Assembly (NCBI GenBank): GCA_964509885.1
Contig: CAZDZL010000007.1
Coordinates: 1 to 64,000 of the forward strand
DNA from: Palsa-1447 sp964509885
GTDB lineage: Bacteria > Verrucomicrobiota > Verrucomicrobiia > Opitutales > Opitutaceae
Direction of reading: 5' to 3'
DNA length: 64,000 bases
Part shown: piece after piece, positions 8,383 to 16,692 of the stretch
Position numbering within the stretch: the stretch's first letter is position 1
How the letters are laid out: each line of letters opens with the position of its first letter
The notes under the pieces: generated by a model
Database searches by the model: none
Told to the model about the DNA's origin: nothing
The model's input: the letters and a program-made list of their open reading frames with translations, nothing else
Translations under genes and position numbers: made by a program

Positions 8383-9497
8383 TGCGCGCGGCGCTCCTCT
8401 CGGTCGGGGTTGCGTTTGCCGCGATCGGGCTCCTCACCGTGTTCAAGGCCCCGGCCTGGGTCAGCTGGAGGCTGGCCGTACTCGCCGGGCAGTTCGGCTA
8501 CATTGCGGCGGTGGTGCCCCTGGCCGCCGGGATCACGGCCTGCTTCCTCCCGGCTGGGCGCGGCGGTCCCGCGGTCATCGCCTGCGCCGTCGCTGTCGCG
8601 CTCCTGCTCCAGCCGGCCGCCCAGGCCTGGGCGATTGGGCGCGCTCTGCCCGGGATCCTCGGGCGCAGCTTCGGCGAGGTGAAAATGGAGGGGAAGCCGT
8701 TCTCGTTCCTGGGCCTGTTCCGCCCGTGGCCGTCCCCGGCGCCCATGAGCACCTGGGCCTATTCCGGGGCTCTCAAGCTCGACTTCCATCCCGCGGTGGG
8801 ACGCTCGCCGGCGCCGTGTGTGATCATGGTCCACGGCGGCGGGTGGGACAGCGGCGAGCGCGGGCAGATCCCGCAGTTCAACGACTGGCTGGCCCGGAAC
8901 GGATACGCGGTCGCCGACATGTCGTACAGGCTCGCTCCCGGATCGACGTGGCCGGCGCAGAGGGATGACGTCGCGGCGGCCGTGGCCTTCGTGAAGGCGC
9001 ACGCGGCGGCATGGAACGTCGACGGGTCCCGCCTCGTCCTCATGGGGCGCTCGGCCGGGGGCCAGATCGCCGAGGCCAGCGCCTACGCCCTGCGCGATCC
9101 GGACATCCGCGGCGTGGTGGCGCTCTATGCCCCCGCCGACATGAACTTCGCGTGGACGTGGGGCACGCCCGACGACCCCCTCAACTCCCCGAAGCTGCTC
9201 CGGCAGTTCCTGGGCGGGACGCCCGAGACCGCGCGCCCGGCCTACGACAGCGCCAGCGCGATACTCCTCGTGGACGCGAGGACGCCGCCGACGCTCCTCG
9301 TGCACGGGACGATCGACACGCTCGTCTGGAACCGCCAGAGCGTGCGGCTCGCCGCCCGGCTGGGCGAGGCGGGCGTCGCCCACGCCCTCGTGGAGATGCC
9401 CTGGGCGACGCACGCGCTCGAGTACAACCTGAGCGGCCCGTCCGGGCAGCTGACGACCTACTCGGTGGGGTGGTTCCTCGCGGCCGTGTGCCGCTGA
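8382..9497 (+). CDS. membrane-anchored alpha/beta hydrolase (esterase)
   Basis: 371 aa from ATG 8382, overlapping the bshA stop by one base. Residues 5-95 hold about three transmembrane helices. An alpha/beta hydrolase of the acetyl-esterase/BD-FAE type follows: oxyanion motif HGGGW near 151, nucleophile elbow GRSAGG near 222, acid Asp in HGTIDTLV near 310 and His in WATHALEY near 345. The catalytic triad looks complete, so it is probably an active carboxylesterase anchored in the inner membrane. Translation coupling to bshA may only reflect dense packing; no direct bacillithiol role is known for this family. Confidence 0.82.
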   Translation: MRAALLSVGVAFAAIGLLTVFKAPAWVSWRLAVLAGQFGYIAAVVPLAAGITACFLPAGRGGPAVIACAVAVALLLQPAAQAWAIGRALPGILGRSFGEVKMEGKPFSFLGLFRPWPSPAPMSTWAYSGALKLDFHPAVGRSPAPCVIMVHGGGWDSGERGQIPQFNDWLARNGYAVADMSYRLAPGSTWPAQRDDVAAAVAFVKAHAAAWNVDGSRLVLMGRSAGGQIAEASAYALRDPDIRGVVALYAPADMNFAWTWGTPDDPLNSPKLLRQFLGGTPETARPAYDSASAILLVDARTPPTLLVHGTIDTLVWNRQSVRLAARLGEAGVAHALVEMPWATHALEYNLSGPSGQLTTYSVGWFLAAVCR

Positions 9498-9553
9498 CGC
9501 TCCAGTTGCGCTCGGCGGGGTGTTCGGCTTTCATCGGGCAACCCCCCCGGCCC

Positions 9554-10090
9554 ATGGAAGACCCGCCGCCCCCGAAACCCCGCCTGGTGCTCAAGGCACG
9601 GGATGTGGAGCCCGTTGACACAGTGGCGCGCACGGGCGACGGCACGGCGATCAGCGTCAAGCTGATGCACAAGGTGAACCAGCTCGCCGAGCAGAGGCCT
9701 CCCGGCTCCCTGATGGGGGACCCCGCGCCGCCTCCTCCCGGCGGCGGGCTTGAGGGCGACCCCTCGGTCTTCAGGCAGAAGGAGATCACCCCGATGGATC
9801 CGCCCTCCGGCCCCGACGACGAGGAGGCGATAAGCGTCGCGGGGATGCTTCACCGCAACCACGCGGCGGCGATCGACTCCGGACCCGAGCTCATCGCCAT
9901 GCCCGCCCGAAGGAGGTCCAGGAGGAACCGCGACTTCCTGGTGCTCATCGTTGGCGCGCTCCTCTCGGTCGGCACGCTCGGGGTCGTTTTCCGCGATGAC
10001 AGGCAGATGGTGGCCCTCGCGCTATTTGGAATTGTGTTCCTCACGGTGATTCTCACATGGGTCATGTACGGCATCATGGACAGGTACTGA
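9554..10090 (+). CDS. membrane protein with duplicated AISV motif (paralog 1)
   Basis: 178 aa, unrecognised family. The N-terminal half is soluble, rich in Pro, Asp and Glu, and holds two copies of a short motif: DGTAISVKLMHKVNQLAE (about residues 32-49) and DDEEAISVAGMLHRNHAA (about 91-108). A basic stretch RRRSRRNRD follows, then two hydrophobic helices, and the chain ends MYGIMDRY. The next gene encodes a clear paralog with the same architecture, 4 nt downstream. The start at 9554 gives 56 nt of spacing after the esterase. The basic patch before the first helix predicts a cytoplasmic N-terminal domain. Function unknown. Confidence 0.75.
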   Translation: MEDPPPPKPRLVLKARDVEPVDTVARTGDGTAISVKLMHKVNQLAEQRPPGSLMGDPAPPPPGGGLEGDPSVFRQKEITPMDPPSGPDDEEAISVAGMLHRNHAAAIDSGPELIAMPARRRSRRNRDFLVLIVGALLSVGTLGVVFRDDRQMVALALFGIVFLTVILTWVMYGIMDRY

Positions 10091-10094
10091 GCTC

Positions 10095-10634
10095 ATGGAC
10101 GACGAAAAGCCCGACACGCGCCACCTCGTCCTCAAGCCGAAGCAGATCGTCCTCACGGAGGAGCGGGCGATGCCCGGTGACGGAAAGGCGATAAGCGTGC
10201 AGCTGATCCACCGCCAGAACCAGCTGGCCGAGCGGAAGTCGGCGGCGAGGGGCCGGGACGGGCGCGAGGCGCCCCTCTCGCTCCCGGCCGAGGCGCCGGC
10301 GCCGCTCCCGCCGGTGTTCAAGCACACGGAGTTTGTGCCGGCCAACGCGCCCGCGAAGGCCGATGACGAGGAGGCCATCAGCGTCCCCGAGATCCTCCTT
10401 GAGAACCGGATAGCCGAGGAGGAGTCGGGATGGGGCCGCATCAAGCGCTGGAAGAGGAGGAAATCGAGAAGGGACAGGGACTTCATCCTGCTGGTGGGCA
10501 GCCTCGACCTCGCGATCGTCGTGGCCATGAAATACATGGACAACACGGTCAGCTCGATCTTCGGGATCGCCGCGATCACGCTCGTGACGTCCATGTTCGC
10601 CTGGATCATGTTCGTCGTGAACGACGACTACTGA
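10095..10634 (+). CDS. membrane protein with duplicated AISV motif (paralog 2)
   Basis: 179 aa, tandem paralog of the preceding gene. It shares the N-terminal LVLK segment, motif one DGKAISVQLIHRQNQLAE, motif two DDEEAISVPEILLENRIAE, a basic RRKSRRDRDF box and two C-terminal hydrophobic helices ending in ..VVNDDY. ATG is 4 nt after the preceding stop, so the two are probably made together, perhaps as a hetero-oligomer. No enzymatic motif is visible. The repeated acidic/AISV helix may be a protein-binding element; that is inference. Confidence 0.75.
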   Translation: MDDEKPDTRHLVLKPKQIVLTEERAMPGDGKAISVQLIHRQNQLAERKSAARGRDGREAPLSLPAEAPAPLPPVFKHTEFVPANAPAKADDEEAISVPEILLENRIAEEESGWGRIKRWKRRKSRRDRDFILLVGSLDLAIVVAMKYMDNTVSSIFGIAAITLVTSMFAWIMFVVNDDY

Positions 10635-10636
10635 GG

Positions 10637-10651
10637 CCCGCCCCGTGCGGG
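10637..10651. terminator. GC-rich hairpin between convergent genes
   Basis: Perfect inverted repeat CCCGC-cccgt-GCGGG, 2 nt after the stop of the (+) gene ending at 10634 and before the hutI stop at 10677. It has no U-tract, so it is only a candidate terminator or 3' end stabiliser. Confidence 0.35.
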
Positions 10652-10676
10652 TTGAAGGGCGCTGCAGGTAAAGGCG

Positions 10677-11891
10677 CTACGGGGACGCGCCGACCCGCTT
10701 GCCGCCGCAGACGACCATATCTACCGGGTTGCCGCCGACCTCATAGGCGAGCATCCGCTCGTCGGCGTGGTGCAGGAGGATCAGGTCCGCGCGCTTGCCG
10801 ACCTCGAGGGTGCCCCGGTCCGCCAGCCCGAGGAGCGCTGCGGCGTTGACCGTGCAGGCCGCGATGGCCTCCTGGGGCGTGAGCCCGCAGCGCCGCACGG
10901 CGAGGGCGATGGCGAACGGCATGGAATGCCCCGGGGCCGAGCCCGGGTTGCAGTTGGTGGCCAGCGCCACGGCCCCGCCCTGGTCGACGAAGAACCCGGC
11001 CCGGGCGAAGCGCCCGTCCGTGTGGAAGCCCGTGCAGGGCAGGATGACGCCGAGGGTCTGGGATCCGGCGAGGGCCACGAGGTCGGCCTTCGTCGAGGCC
11101 TCGAGGTGGTCGGCGCTCCGCGCATGGAGCCGGATCGCCTCCGGTATCATTCCCAGGGAGGCGTGCTGGTCCGCGTGGACCCGCAGGGGATGGTGCTTGG
11201 CGGCCTTTTCGAAGAGCCTCACGCAGGCCTCGAGCGTCCAGGCGCCCTCGTCGACGCAGGCGTCGACCGTGATGTCCGGGAACTCCCTCGAGACCTCCGG
11301 GAGCATCTCCTTCACGACCATCCGCGCGAAGTCGTCCAGGCTGCCCTCGAAGGACTGGCCCAGGAGCGCGGTCGGCACGACCGTCCCCTCCCACTCCTGG
11401 CCCGCGCGGACGATCGCGCGCAGCATCTTGAGCTCGGCCTCGGCCGTGAGGCCGTAGCCGCTCTTTATCTCCACGGTGGTGGTCCCCTCGAGCAGCATCC
11501 GGTTGAGGCGTTCCCTGAGGCCCGCCGCGAGCTGCTTCTTGGTCGCCTCCCGGACGGCGAGCACGGTGGCGTGGAGGCCGCCGCCCTTTTTCACGATGTC
11601 GGCCTCGGGCACGCCGCGCAGCCTCTCCTCCCATTCGTCCATCCGGCTGCCGGCCCAGCAGGCGTGCGTGTGGCAGTCGACGAAGCCCGGCATGAGCACG
11701 CGCCCGTTGGCGTCGACCACCTCGGCACCCTCCGGGGCCTCCACCTTGGGCCCCACGGCGGCGATGAGGCCGCCCTCGACCAGCAGGTCCCCGCGGGGGA
11801 TGACGGAAAGCTGGCCCAGCTCCCTGCCGCGGCGCGGTCGCGCGCCGGCGGCCAGGGTCAGGATGCGGGCGTTGCGGATGAGAAGGGTCAT
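10677..11891 (-). CDS. hutI: imidazolonepropionase HutI
   Basis: Amidohydrolase of the histidine degradation pathway, 404 aa, which opens 4-imidazolone-5-propanoate to N-formimino-glutamate. The metal motif HTHACWAG is at 74-81, TTTVEIKSGYGL is family-specific, and HADQHAS plus TDCNPG-like ATNCNPGSAP residues follow in the expected order. Length matches the family (about 405). ATG at 11891 is chosen because MTLLIRNARI aligns with family N-termini; upstream codons in frame are not HutI-like. No hutH, hutU or formiminoglutamase gene is adjacent, so the pathway is split or partial. Confidence 0.95.
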   Translation of the reverse strand: MTLLIRNARILTLAAGARPRRGRELGQLSVIPRGDLLVEGGLIAAVGPKVEAPEGAEVVDANGRVLMPGFVDCHTHACWAGSRMDEWEERLRGVPEADIVKKGGGLHATVLAVREATKKQLAAGLRERLNRMLLEGTTTVEIKSGYGLTAEAELKMLRAIVRAGQEWEGTVVPTALLGQSFEGSLDDFARMVVKEMLPEVSREFPDITVDACVDEGAWTLEACVRLFEKAAKHHPLRVHADQHASLGMIPEAIRLHARSADHLEASTKADLVALAGSQTLGVILPCTGFHTDGRFARAGFFVDQGGAVALATNCNPGSAPGHSMPFAIALAVRRCGLTPQEAIAACTVNAAALLGLADRGTLEVGKRADLILLHHADERMLAYEVGGNPVDMVVCGGKRVGASP

Positions 11892-12067
11892 GGGAGGGTG
11901 CGGGCTCCGGGGCGGGGGAGGAGACTGTGCCGCAAGGCCTGCCGCTCGTCCACCTCCGTCGCGGCCCGCTGCCGCCTTGGCGATCTCCACCGCTCGGTGG
12001 AGGAGAGGAAATGAAATGCGTCCCTGTTTGCCAAGCGACACCCGTTTGTTGAAACTCAAACCCTGGG

Positions 12068-15000
12068 ATGACTCCTGCAAGCCAACCACGGGGTCTGCGA
12101 GGGGCAGTACTGGCGCTCTGCATCGGGGCGGCGGTGCTAGGAGGAGCCGCGCTCGTGGCTCGCAGGGGAAGGCCAACGCCGCTCCAGGCGGCAGTCGCTG
12201 CGGCGACGCATCCCCCGGTCGACTTCAACCGGGATATCCGGCCCATCCTGAACCAGAACTGCGTGACCTGCCACGGCGGGGTGAGGATGCTGGGCAACAT
12301 CTCGTTTGTCTTCAGGGAGGAGGCGACGCGGGCTGGGGAGTCCGGCCACATCACGATCAAGCCCGGGGACGCGGAGCACTCGGAGCTCATGGCGCGCATC
12401 ACGACGAGGGACCCCGAGAAGCGCATGCCGCCCGTCGACCACGGCCACGCGCTCGAGCCGGGGCAGGTCGAGCTGTTTCGCCAGTGGATAAACGAGGGCG
12501 CGCGCTGGTCGGAGCACTGGGCCTTCGTGGCGCCGGGGCCGCAGCGCGTGCCGGATCTCCGCGGCGCGGACGCCGCGCGGGCGCGCAGCCCCGTGGACCA
12601 CTTCATCGTCGACCGGCTGTCCCGGGAGGGGCTTTCCCTGTCGCCCGAGGCCGACAGGGCCGTGCTCCTGAGGCGCGTCTCCCTCGACCTCACGGGCCTG
12701 CCCCCCACGCCCGCCGAGACGGATGCCTTCCTGGCGGACACGTACCCCGGCGCCTACGAGAGGCAGGTCGACCGGCTCCTGGCCTCGCCGGGCTACGGCG
12801 AGCGCTGGGCGGCTCTCTGGATGGACCTGGCGCGCTATGCCGACACGACGGGATTCGAGAAGGACACCCCCCGCCCCATGTGGAGGTACCGCGACTGGCT
12901 GATCGACGCCCTGAACGGCAACATGCCCTACGACGAGTTCGTCGTGGAGCAGCTGGCCGGCGACCTCCTGCCGAATGCGACCCTGGAGCAGCTCGAGGCG
13001 ACGGCCTTTCACCGCAACACGCCCTCCAACGACGAGGGCGGAATCGATCCCGAGGAATACCGGATGCTGGCCGTGCAGGACCGGGCGGCGACGACCTGGC
13101 AGGTGTTCAACGGGGTGACCTACAACTGCACGCAGTGCCACTCGCACCCCTATGATCCGATCCGGCACGATGAGTATTACCGTTACCTCGCCTTTTTTAA
13201 CTCCAGCAGCGACGCGAACCTCGACACAAACGATTATCCGACGCTGCGAATCCCCGATGATCCGGCGCGCAACGGCGAGGCCCTGCGCCTGCAGACCGAG
13301 ATTGAGTCCCTTCGCGGCGAACTGGTCGCCGCGGGTAGGGCCCTCGAAGCCAAGCCGCGGTGGCGGCCCCTTCCCCTCATCGCGGCGGCTGCGGAGCCCA
13401 AGGCGGATTTTGAGCTGAAGGGCGGGGAGGCGTTTGCCGTCGGAACGGTGAGTGAAAAGGCACGTTATGACCTGGTCACTGACACGCAGCCGGGCGACGT
13501 GACGGCAATCATGTTGAACGTGCAGCCCCTGAATGCCGCGAAGGCGCGCCACACCCCCGAGGCGGGCTTCATCGTCACCAGGATCGAGGCGTCCATCGTG
13601 CATCCCAACGGGGAGGAGGACCCGGTCGCATGGGACAGCTTCTGGGGAGACTCGTCCAACCTTCCCAAGACCCGGCCCAACGACAAGCGGGCGATGTTCG
13701 ACGAGGCCGCGAGGGAAAAATACCGCGCCCTCACGAAGGAGGAGTTCGAGGCGCTGACGGACGACGAGAAGAGGGGCGCGAGTAGGCTCCTCTCGGCGGA
13801 GAGGCCGGCTGCGCCCGCCTATGCCGATCTGCCCCCGGGCGGCTTCGCGGCGAACCCTACGCTCTTCAGGGACCGCTGGGTGGTGGCGGTTCCGGCCCAG
13901 CCGCTGCGACTGGGGCCGGGCGACCGGCTCAAGGTCCGCCTTTTCCACGGTGAGGCGATAAATACAAGGCCCGCCGTTGTGAGGCGCGTGGGTGTCTGGG
14001 TGGCCTCAGATCCGGATTGGACGAAGCTGACCTCGGCTTCAGGGGCGCGGAAGAAGTGGGCGACGATCAAGGGCGATGAGGATCAGCTGCTTGCCATCCC
14101 CGGGATGCAGCTGCCGATCATGAGGGAGCTCCCCGCCGACCATCGGCGCGACACCCTGGTCTTTCACCGCGGCAACTTCATGGACAAGGAGGGCGCGCCG
14201 CTGCAGCCCGACGTGCCCGCGATCTTCCCCCCGTTTCCCAAGGACGCCCCGCGCAACCGGCTCTCGCTCGCGCGGTGGATGGTCGCGCCCGGCCAGCCGC
14301 TCACGGCGCGGGTCGCCGTGAACCGCTACTGGGAGCAGCTCTTCGGGACCGGGCTCGTGGAGACGCTCGAGGACTTTGGGAGCGTCGGGCAGCCCCCGAG
14401 CCACCCGGAGCTCCTCGACTGGATGGCGCTCCACTTCCAGGGCGACCTGCACTGGGACGTGAAGGCGCTGCTGCGCGAGCTCGTCACGAGCGCCACCTAC
14501 ATGCAGACGGCCCGGGCCACGCCCCAGCTGCTGGCCAAGGACCCGAGGAACAGGCTCCTCTCCCGCGGGCCGCACAACCGCCTGACCTCGGAGATGGTGC
14601 GCGACAACGCCCTGGTCGCGGGCGGGCTCCTGAGCGCGAAGATGCACGGGCCCCCGGTCATGCCGCCGCAGCCGGCCGGCGTGTGGTCGATCGTCTACGA
14701 CGGCGGCAGCGTCTGGGTCGACGCGAGGGGCGAGGACCGGTACCGCCGCGCGCTCTACACCTACTGGAGGCGGACGAGCCCCTATCCCAGCTTCCTCACC
14801 TATGACACGCCGATGCGCGACCTCTGCACGGTCCGCCGGATCCCCACGAACACGCCGCTGCAGGCGCTGGTCACGCTGAACGACCCCGTCTACGTCGAGG
14901 CCGCCGAGGCCATCGCGCGGCGCATGCAGGCCGAGGGCGGCGCCACCCTGCGCGAGCAGTTCGCCTACGGCTTCCGCCTCGCGGCCACGCGCGGGCCCAC

Positions 15001-15166
15001 CGACGCGGAGCTGAAGCCGCTCCTCGCCCTCTACGACGAGAGCCTGAGCCTCTACGGGGCCAGCGCGGGGGACCTGAAGGCGACCGGGCTGGGGAGCGAG
15101 AGCCAGGCCGCCCTGGCCGCCGTCGCCTCGGCGATCCTCAACCTCGATGTCGTCCTGACCAAGTGA
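12068..15166 (+). CDS. PSD1-type protein: c-type heme site, DUF1549 and DUF1553
   Basis: A 1032-aa secreted or membrane-anchored protein of the Planctomycete/Verrucomicrobia PSD1 group. Residues 12-31 form a hydrophobic signal or anchor. A planctomycete-type cytochrome c domain holds CVTCH at 65-69 with a distal Met/Pro region RMPPVDHGHA. DUF1549 follows (about 170-380, including SPGYGERWAALWMDLARYADT and the CTQCHSHPYDPI box, a second CxxCH). A lectin-like middle region and DUF1553 (about 715-1000, with RMAVNRYWEQLFGTG-like RVAVNRYWEQLFGTGLVETLEDFG) complete it. These proteins accompany DUF1501 proteins and are suspected to act in polysaccharide breakdown. The exact reaction is unknown. Confidence 0.9.
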   Translation: MTPASQPRGLRGAVLALCIGAAVLGGAALVARRGRPTPLQAAVAAATHPPVDFNRDIRPILNQNCVTCHGGVRMLGNISFVFREEATRAGESGHITIKPGDAEHSELMARITTRDPEKRMPPVDHGHALEPGQVELFRQWINEGARWSEHWAFVAPGPQRVPDLRGADAARARSPVDHFIVDRLSREGLSLSPEADRAVLLRRVSLDLTGLPPTPAETDAFLADTYPGAYERQVDRLLASPGYGERWAALWMDLARYADTTGFEKDTPRPMWRYRDWLIDALNGNMPYDEFVVEQLAGDLLPNATLEQLEATAFHRNTPSNDEGGIDPEEYRMLAVQDRAATTWQVFNGVTYNCTQCHSHPYDPIRHDEYYRYLAFFNSSSDANLDTNDYPTLRIPDDPARNGEALRLQTEIESLRGELVAAGRALEAKPRWRPLPLIAAAAEPKADFELKGGEAFAVGTVSEKARYDLVTDTQPGDVTAIMLNVQPLNAAKARHTPEAGFIVTRIEASIVHPNGEEDPVAWDSFWGDSSNLPKTRPNDKRAMFDEAAREKYRALTKEEFEALTDDEKRGASRLLSAERPAAPAYADLPPGGFAANPTLFRDRWVVAVPAQPLRLGPGDRLKVRLFHGEAINTRPAVVRRVGVWVASDPDWTKLTSASGARKKWATIKGDEDQLLAIPGMQLPIMRELPADHRRDTLVFHRGNFMDKEGAPLQPDVPAIFPPFPKDAPRNRLSLARWMVAPGQPLTARVAVNRYWEQLFGTGLVETLEDFGSVGQPPSHPELLDWMALHFQGDLHWDVKALLRELVTSATYMQTARATPQLLAKDPRNRLLSRGPHNRLTSEMVRDNALVAGGLLSAKMHGPPVMPPQPAGVWSIVYDGGSVWVDARGEDRYRRALYTYWRRTSPYPSFLTYDTPMRDLCTVRRIPTNTPLQALVTLNDPVYVEAAEAIARRMQAEGGATLREQFAYGFRLAATRGPTDAELKPLLALYDESLSLYGASAGDLKATGLGSESQAALAAVASAILNLDVVLTK

Positions 15167-15182
15167 GCAAAGCCAAGAACCC

Positions 15183-16685
15183 ATGAACACCGACGAAAAC
15201 CTGCTGCGGCGACTGAGGATGGAGCAACTGCACGGCGAGACCCGCCGGCATTTCCTGCGCACGTGCGCGACGGGGCTGGGCGCGATGTTCCTGGGAACCG
15301 CGGGCCGCGGCCTGTTTGGCGCCTCCGAGAGGCTCGACTTCACCCGCGACCCGACCTCGCCGCTGGCGGTCCTGCCGCCGCAGTTCGCCGCCAAGGCGCG
15401 CCGGGTCATCTACCTGCACATGGCCGGGGCCCCGAGCCAGCTCGAGCTGTTCGACTACAAGCCCGAGCTGCAGAAGGTGAGCGGGCAGGACTGCCCGCAG
15501 TCGTTCCTCGAGGGCAAGCGCTTCGCCTTCATCAACGGGGTGCCCAAGATGCTCGGCTCGCTCTACCCCTTCCACCAGTCGGGCAAGTCGGGCGCCTGGA
15601 TCTCGGACAGGATGCCGAACCTCGAGCGCCACATCGACGACGTCTGCTTCATCAGGTCGATGCGCACCGACCAGTTCAACCACGCCCCGGCGCAGCTCCT
15701 CGTGCAGACGGGCTCGCCGAGGCTGGGGGCGGGGGCGTCGCTCGGCTCCTGGGCCACCTATGGGCTCGGCACCGAGAACCAGAACCTGCCTGGGTTCATG
15801 GTGCTCGTCTCCGGCGGAAACAACCCGGACGGGGGCAAGGCTCTCTGGGGCTCCGGCTTCCTGCCGAGCGTCTACCAGGGCGTGCAGTGCCGCCCCAAGG
15901 GCGATCCCGTGCTGTACCTGTCGAACCCGCCCGGAGTGAGCCGCAACATGCGCCGCAGGGTCCTCGACGCGATCGATGAGATCAACCAGCAGAACTACCA
16001 GTCCGTGGGGGATCCCGAGACCCTCACTCGCGTCGCGCAGTACGAGATGGCCTTCCGCATGCAGATCGAGGCGAGCGAGGCCCTCGACCTCTCGAGGGAG
16101 CCGGACTACGTCCACAAGGCCTACGGGACAAAGCCGGGCGAGGAGTGCTTCGCCAACAACTGCCTGCTGGCCCGGCGCCTGGCCGAGCGCGACGTGCGCT
16201 TCATCCAGCTCTACCACTGGGGATGGGACTCGCACGGAGCGTCCGCAAAGGAGGCGCTGAACGTCGGGTTTTCTGATCGCTGCCGCGAAACCGATGTGCC
16301 CGTCGGCGCGCTTCTCGACGACCTGAAGGCGCGGGGCCTCTTGGAGGACACGCTGGTCGTCTGGGGCGGCGAGTTCGGCCGCACGCCCATGCAGGAGAAC
16401 CGCGGCGGCGCGGCCCAGACCGAGTTCAAGGGGCGCGACCACCATCCGGGGGCGTTCACGATCTGGCTGGCCGGCGGCGGCATAAAGCCGGGCTTCAGCT
16501 ACGGGGAGACCGACGCCATGGGCTACGAGATCGTGGAAAACCCCGTGGAGGTGCGCGACCTGCACGCGACGATCCTGAACCAGCTCGGCTTCGAGTACCA
16601 CAAGCTGAGCTACCTGTTCCAGGGCCTTGAGCAGAAGCTGACCGGCGTCCTTCCCGCGAAGGTGATCCGGGATATCCTGGCCTGA
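15183..16685 (+). CDS. DUF1501 protein, Tat-exported sulfatase-like
   Basis: 500 aa, the usual partner of PSD1/DUF1549 proteins. A twin-arginine signal RRHFLR is at residues 21-26, before a hydrophobic stretch, so export of a folded protein is likely. The DUF1501 fold is related to alkaline phosphatase and sulfatases. Visible landmarks are HMAGAPSQLELFDYKP, a TDQFNHAPAQ segment, WGWDSHG and the metal-site-like WGGEFGRTP, with GRDHHPG further on. It starts 16 nt after the PSD1 gene, and the next gene follows after 7 nt, so the three form one operon. Confidence 0.92.
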   Translation: MNTDENLLRRLRMEQLHGETRRHFLRTCATGLGAMFLGTAGRGLFGASERLDFTRDPTSPLAVLPPQFAAKARRVIYLHMAGAPSQLELFDYKPELQKVSGQDCPQSFLEGKRFAFINGVPKMLGSLYPFHQSGKSGAWISDRMPNLERHIDDVCFIRSMRTDQFNHAPAQLLVQTGSPRLGAGASLGSWATYGLGTENQNLPGFMVLVSGGNNPDGGKALWGSGFLPSVYQGVQCRPKGDPVLYLSNPPGVSRNMRRRVLDAIDEINQQNYQSVGDPETLTRVAQYEMAFRMQIEASEALDLSREPDYVHKAYGTKPGEECFANNCLLARRLAERDVRFIQLYHWGWDSHGASAKEALNVGFSDRCRETDVPVGALLDDLKARGLLEDTLVVWGGEFGRTPMQENRGGAAQTEFKGRDHHPGAFTIWLAGGGIKPGFSYGETDAMGYEIVENPVEVRDLHATILNQLGFEYHKLSYLFQGLEQKLTGVLPAKVIRDILA

Positions 16686-16692
16686 GGCTCCC

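Noticed and set aside
12137..13948. A 603-codon minus-strand frame opposite the PSD1 gene
   Set aside because: Antisense of a protein with clear heme and DUF1549 motifs; no domain of its own.
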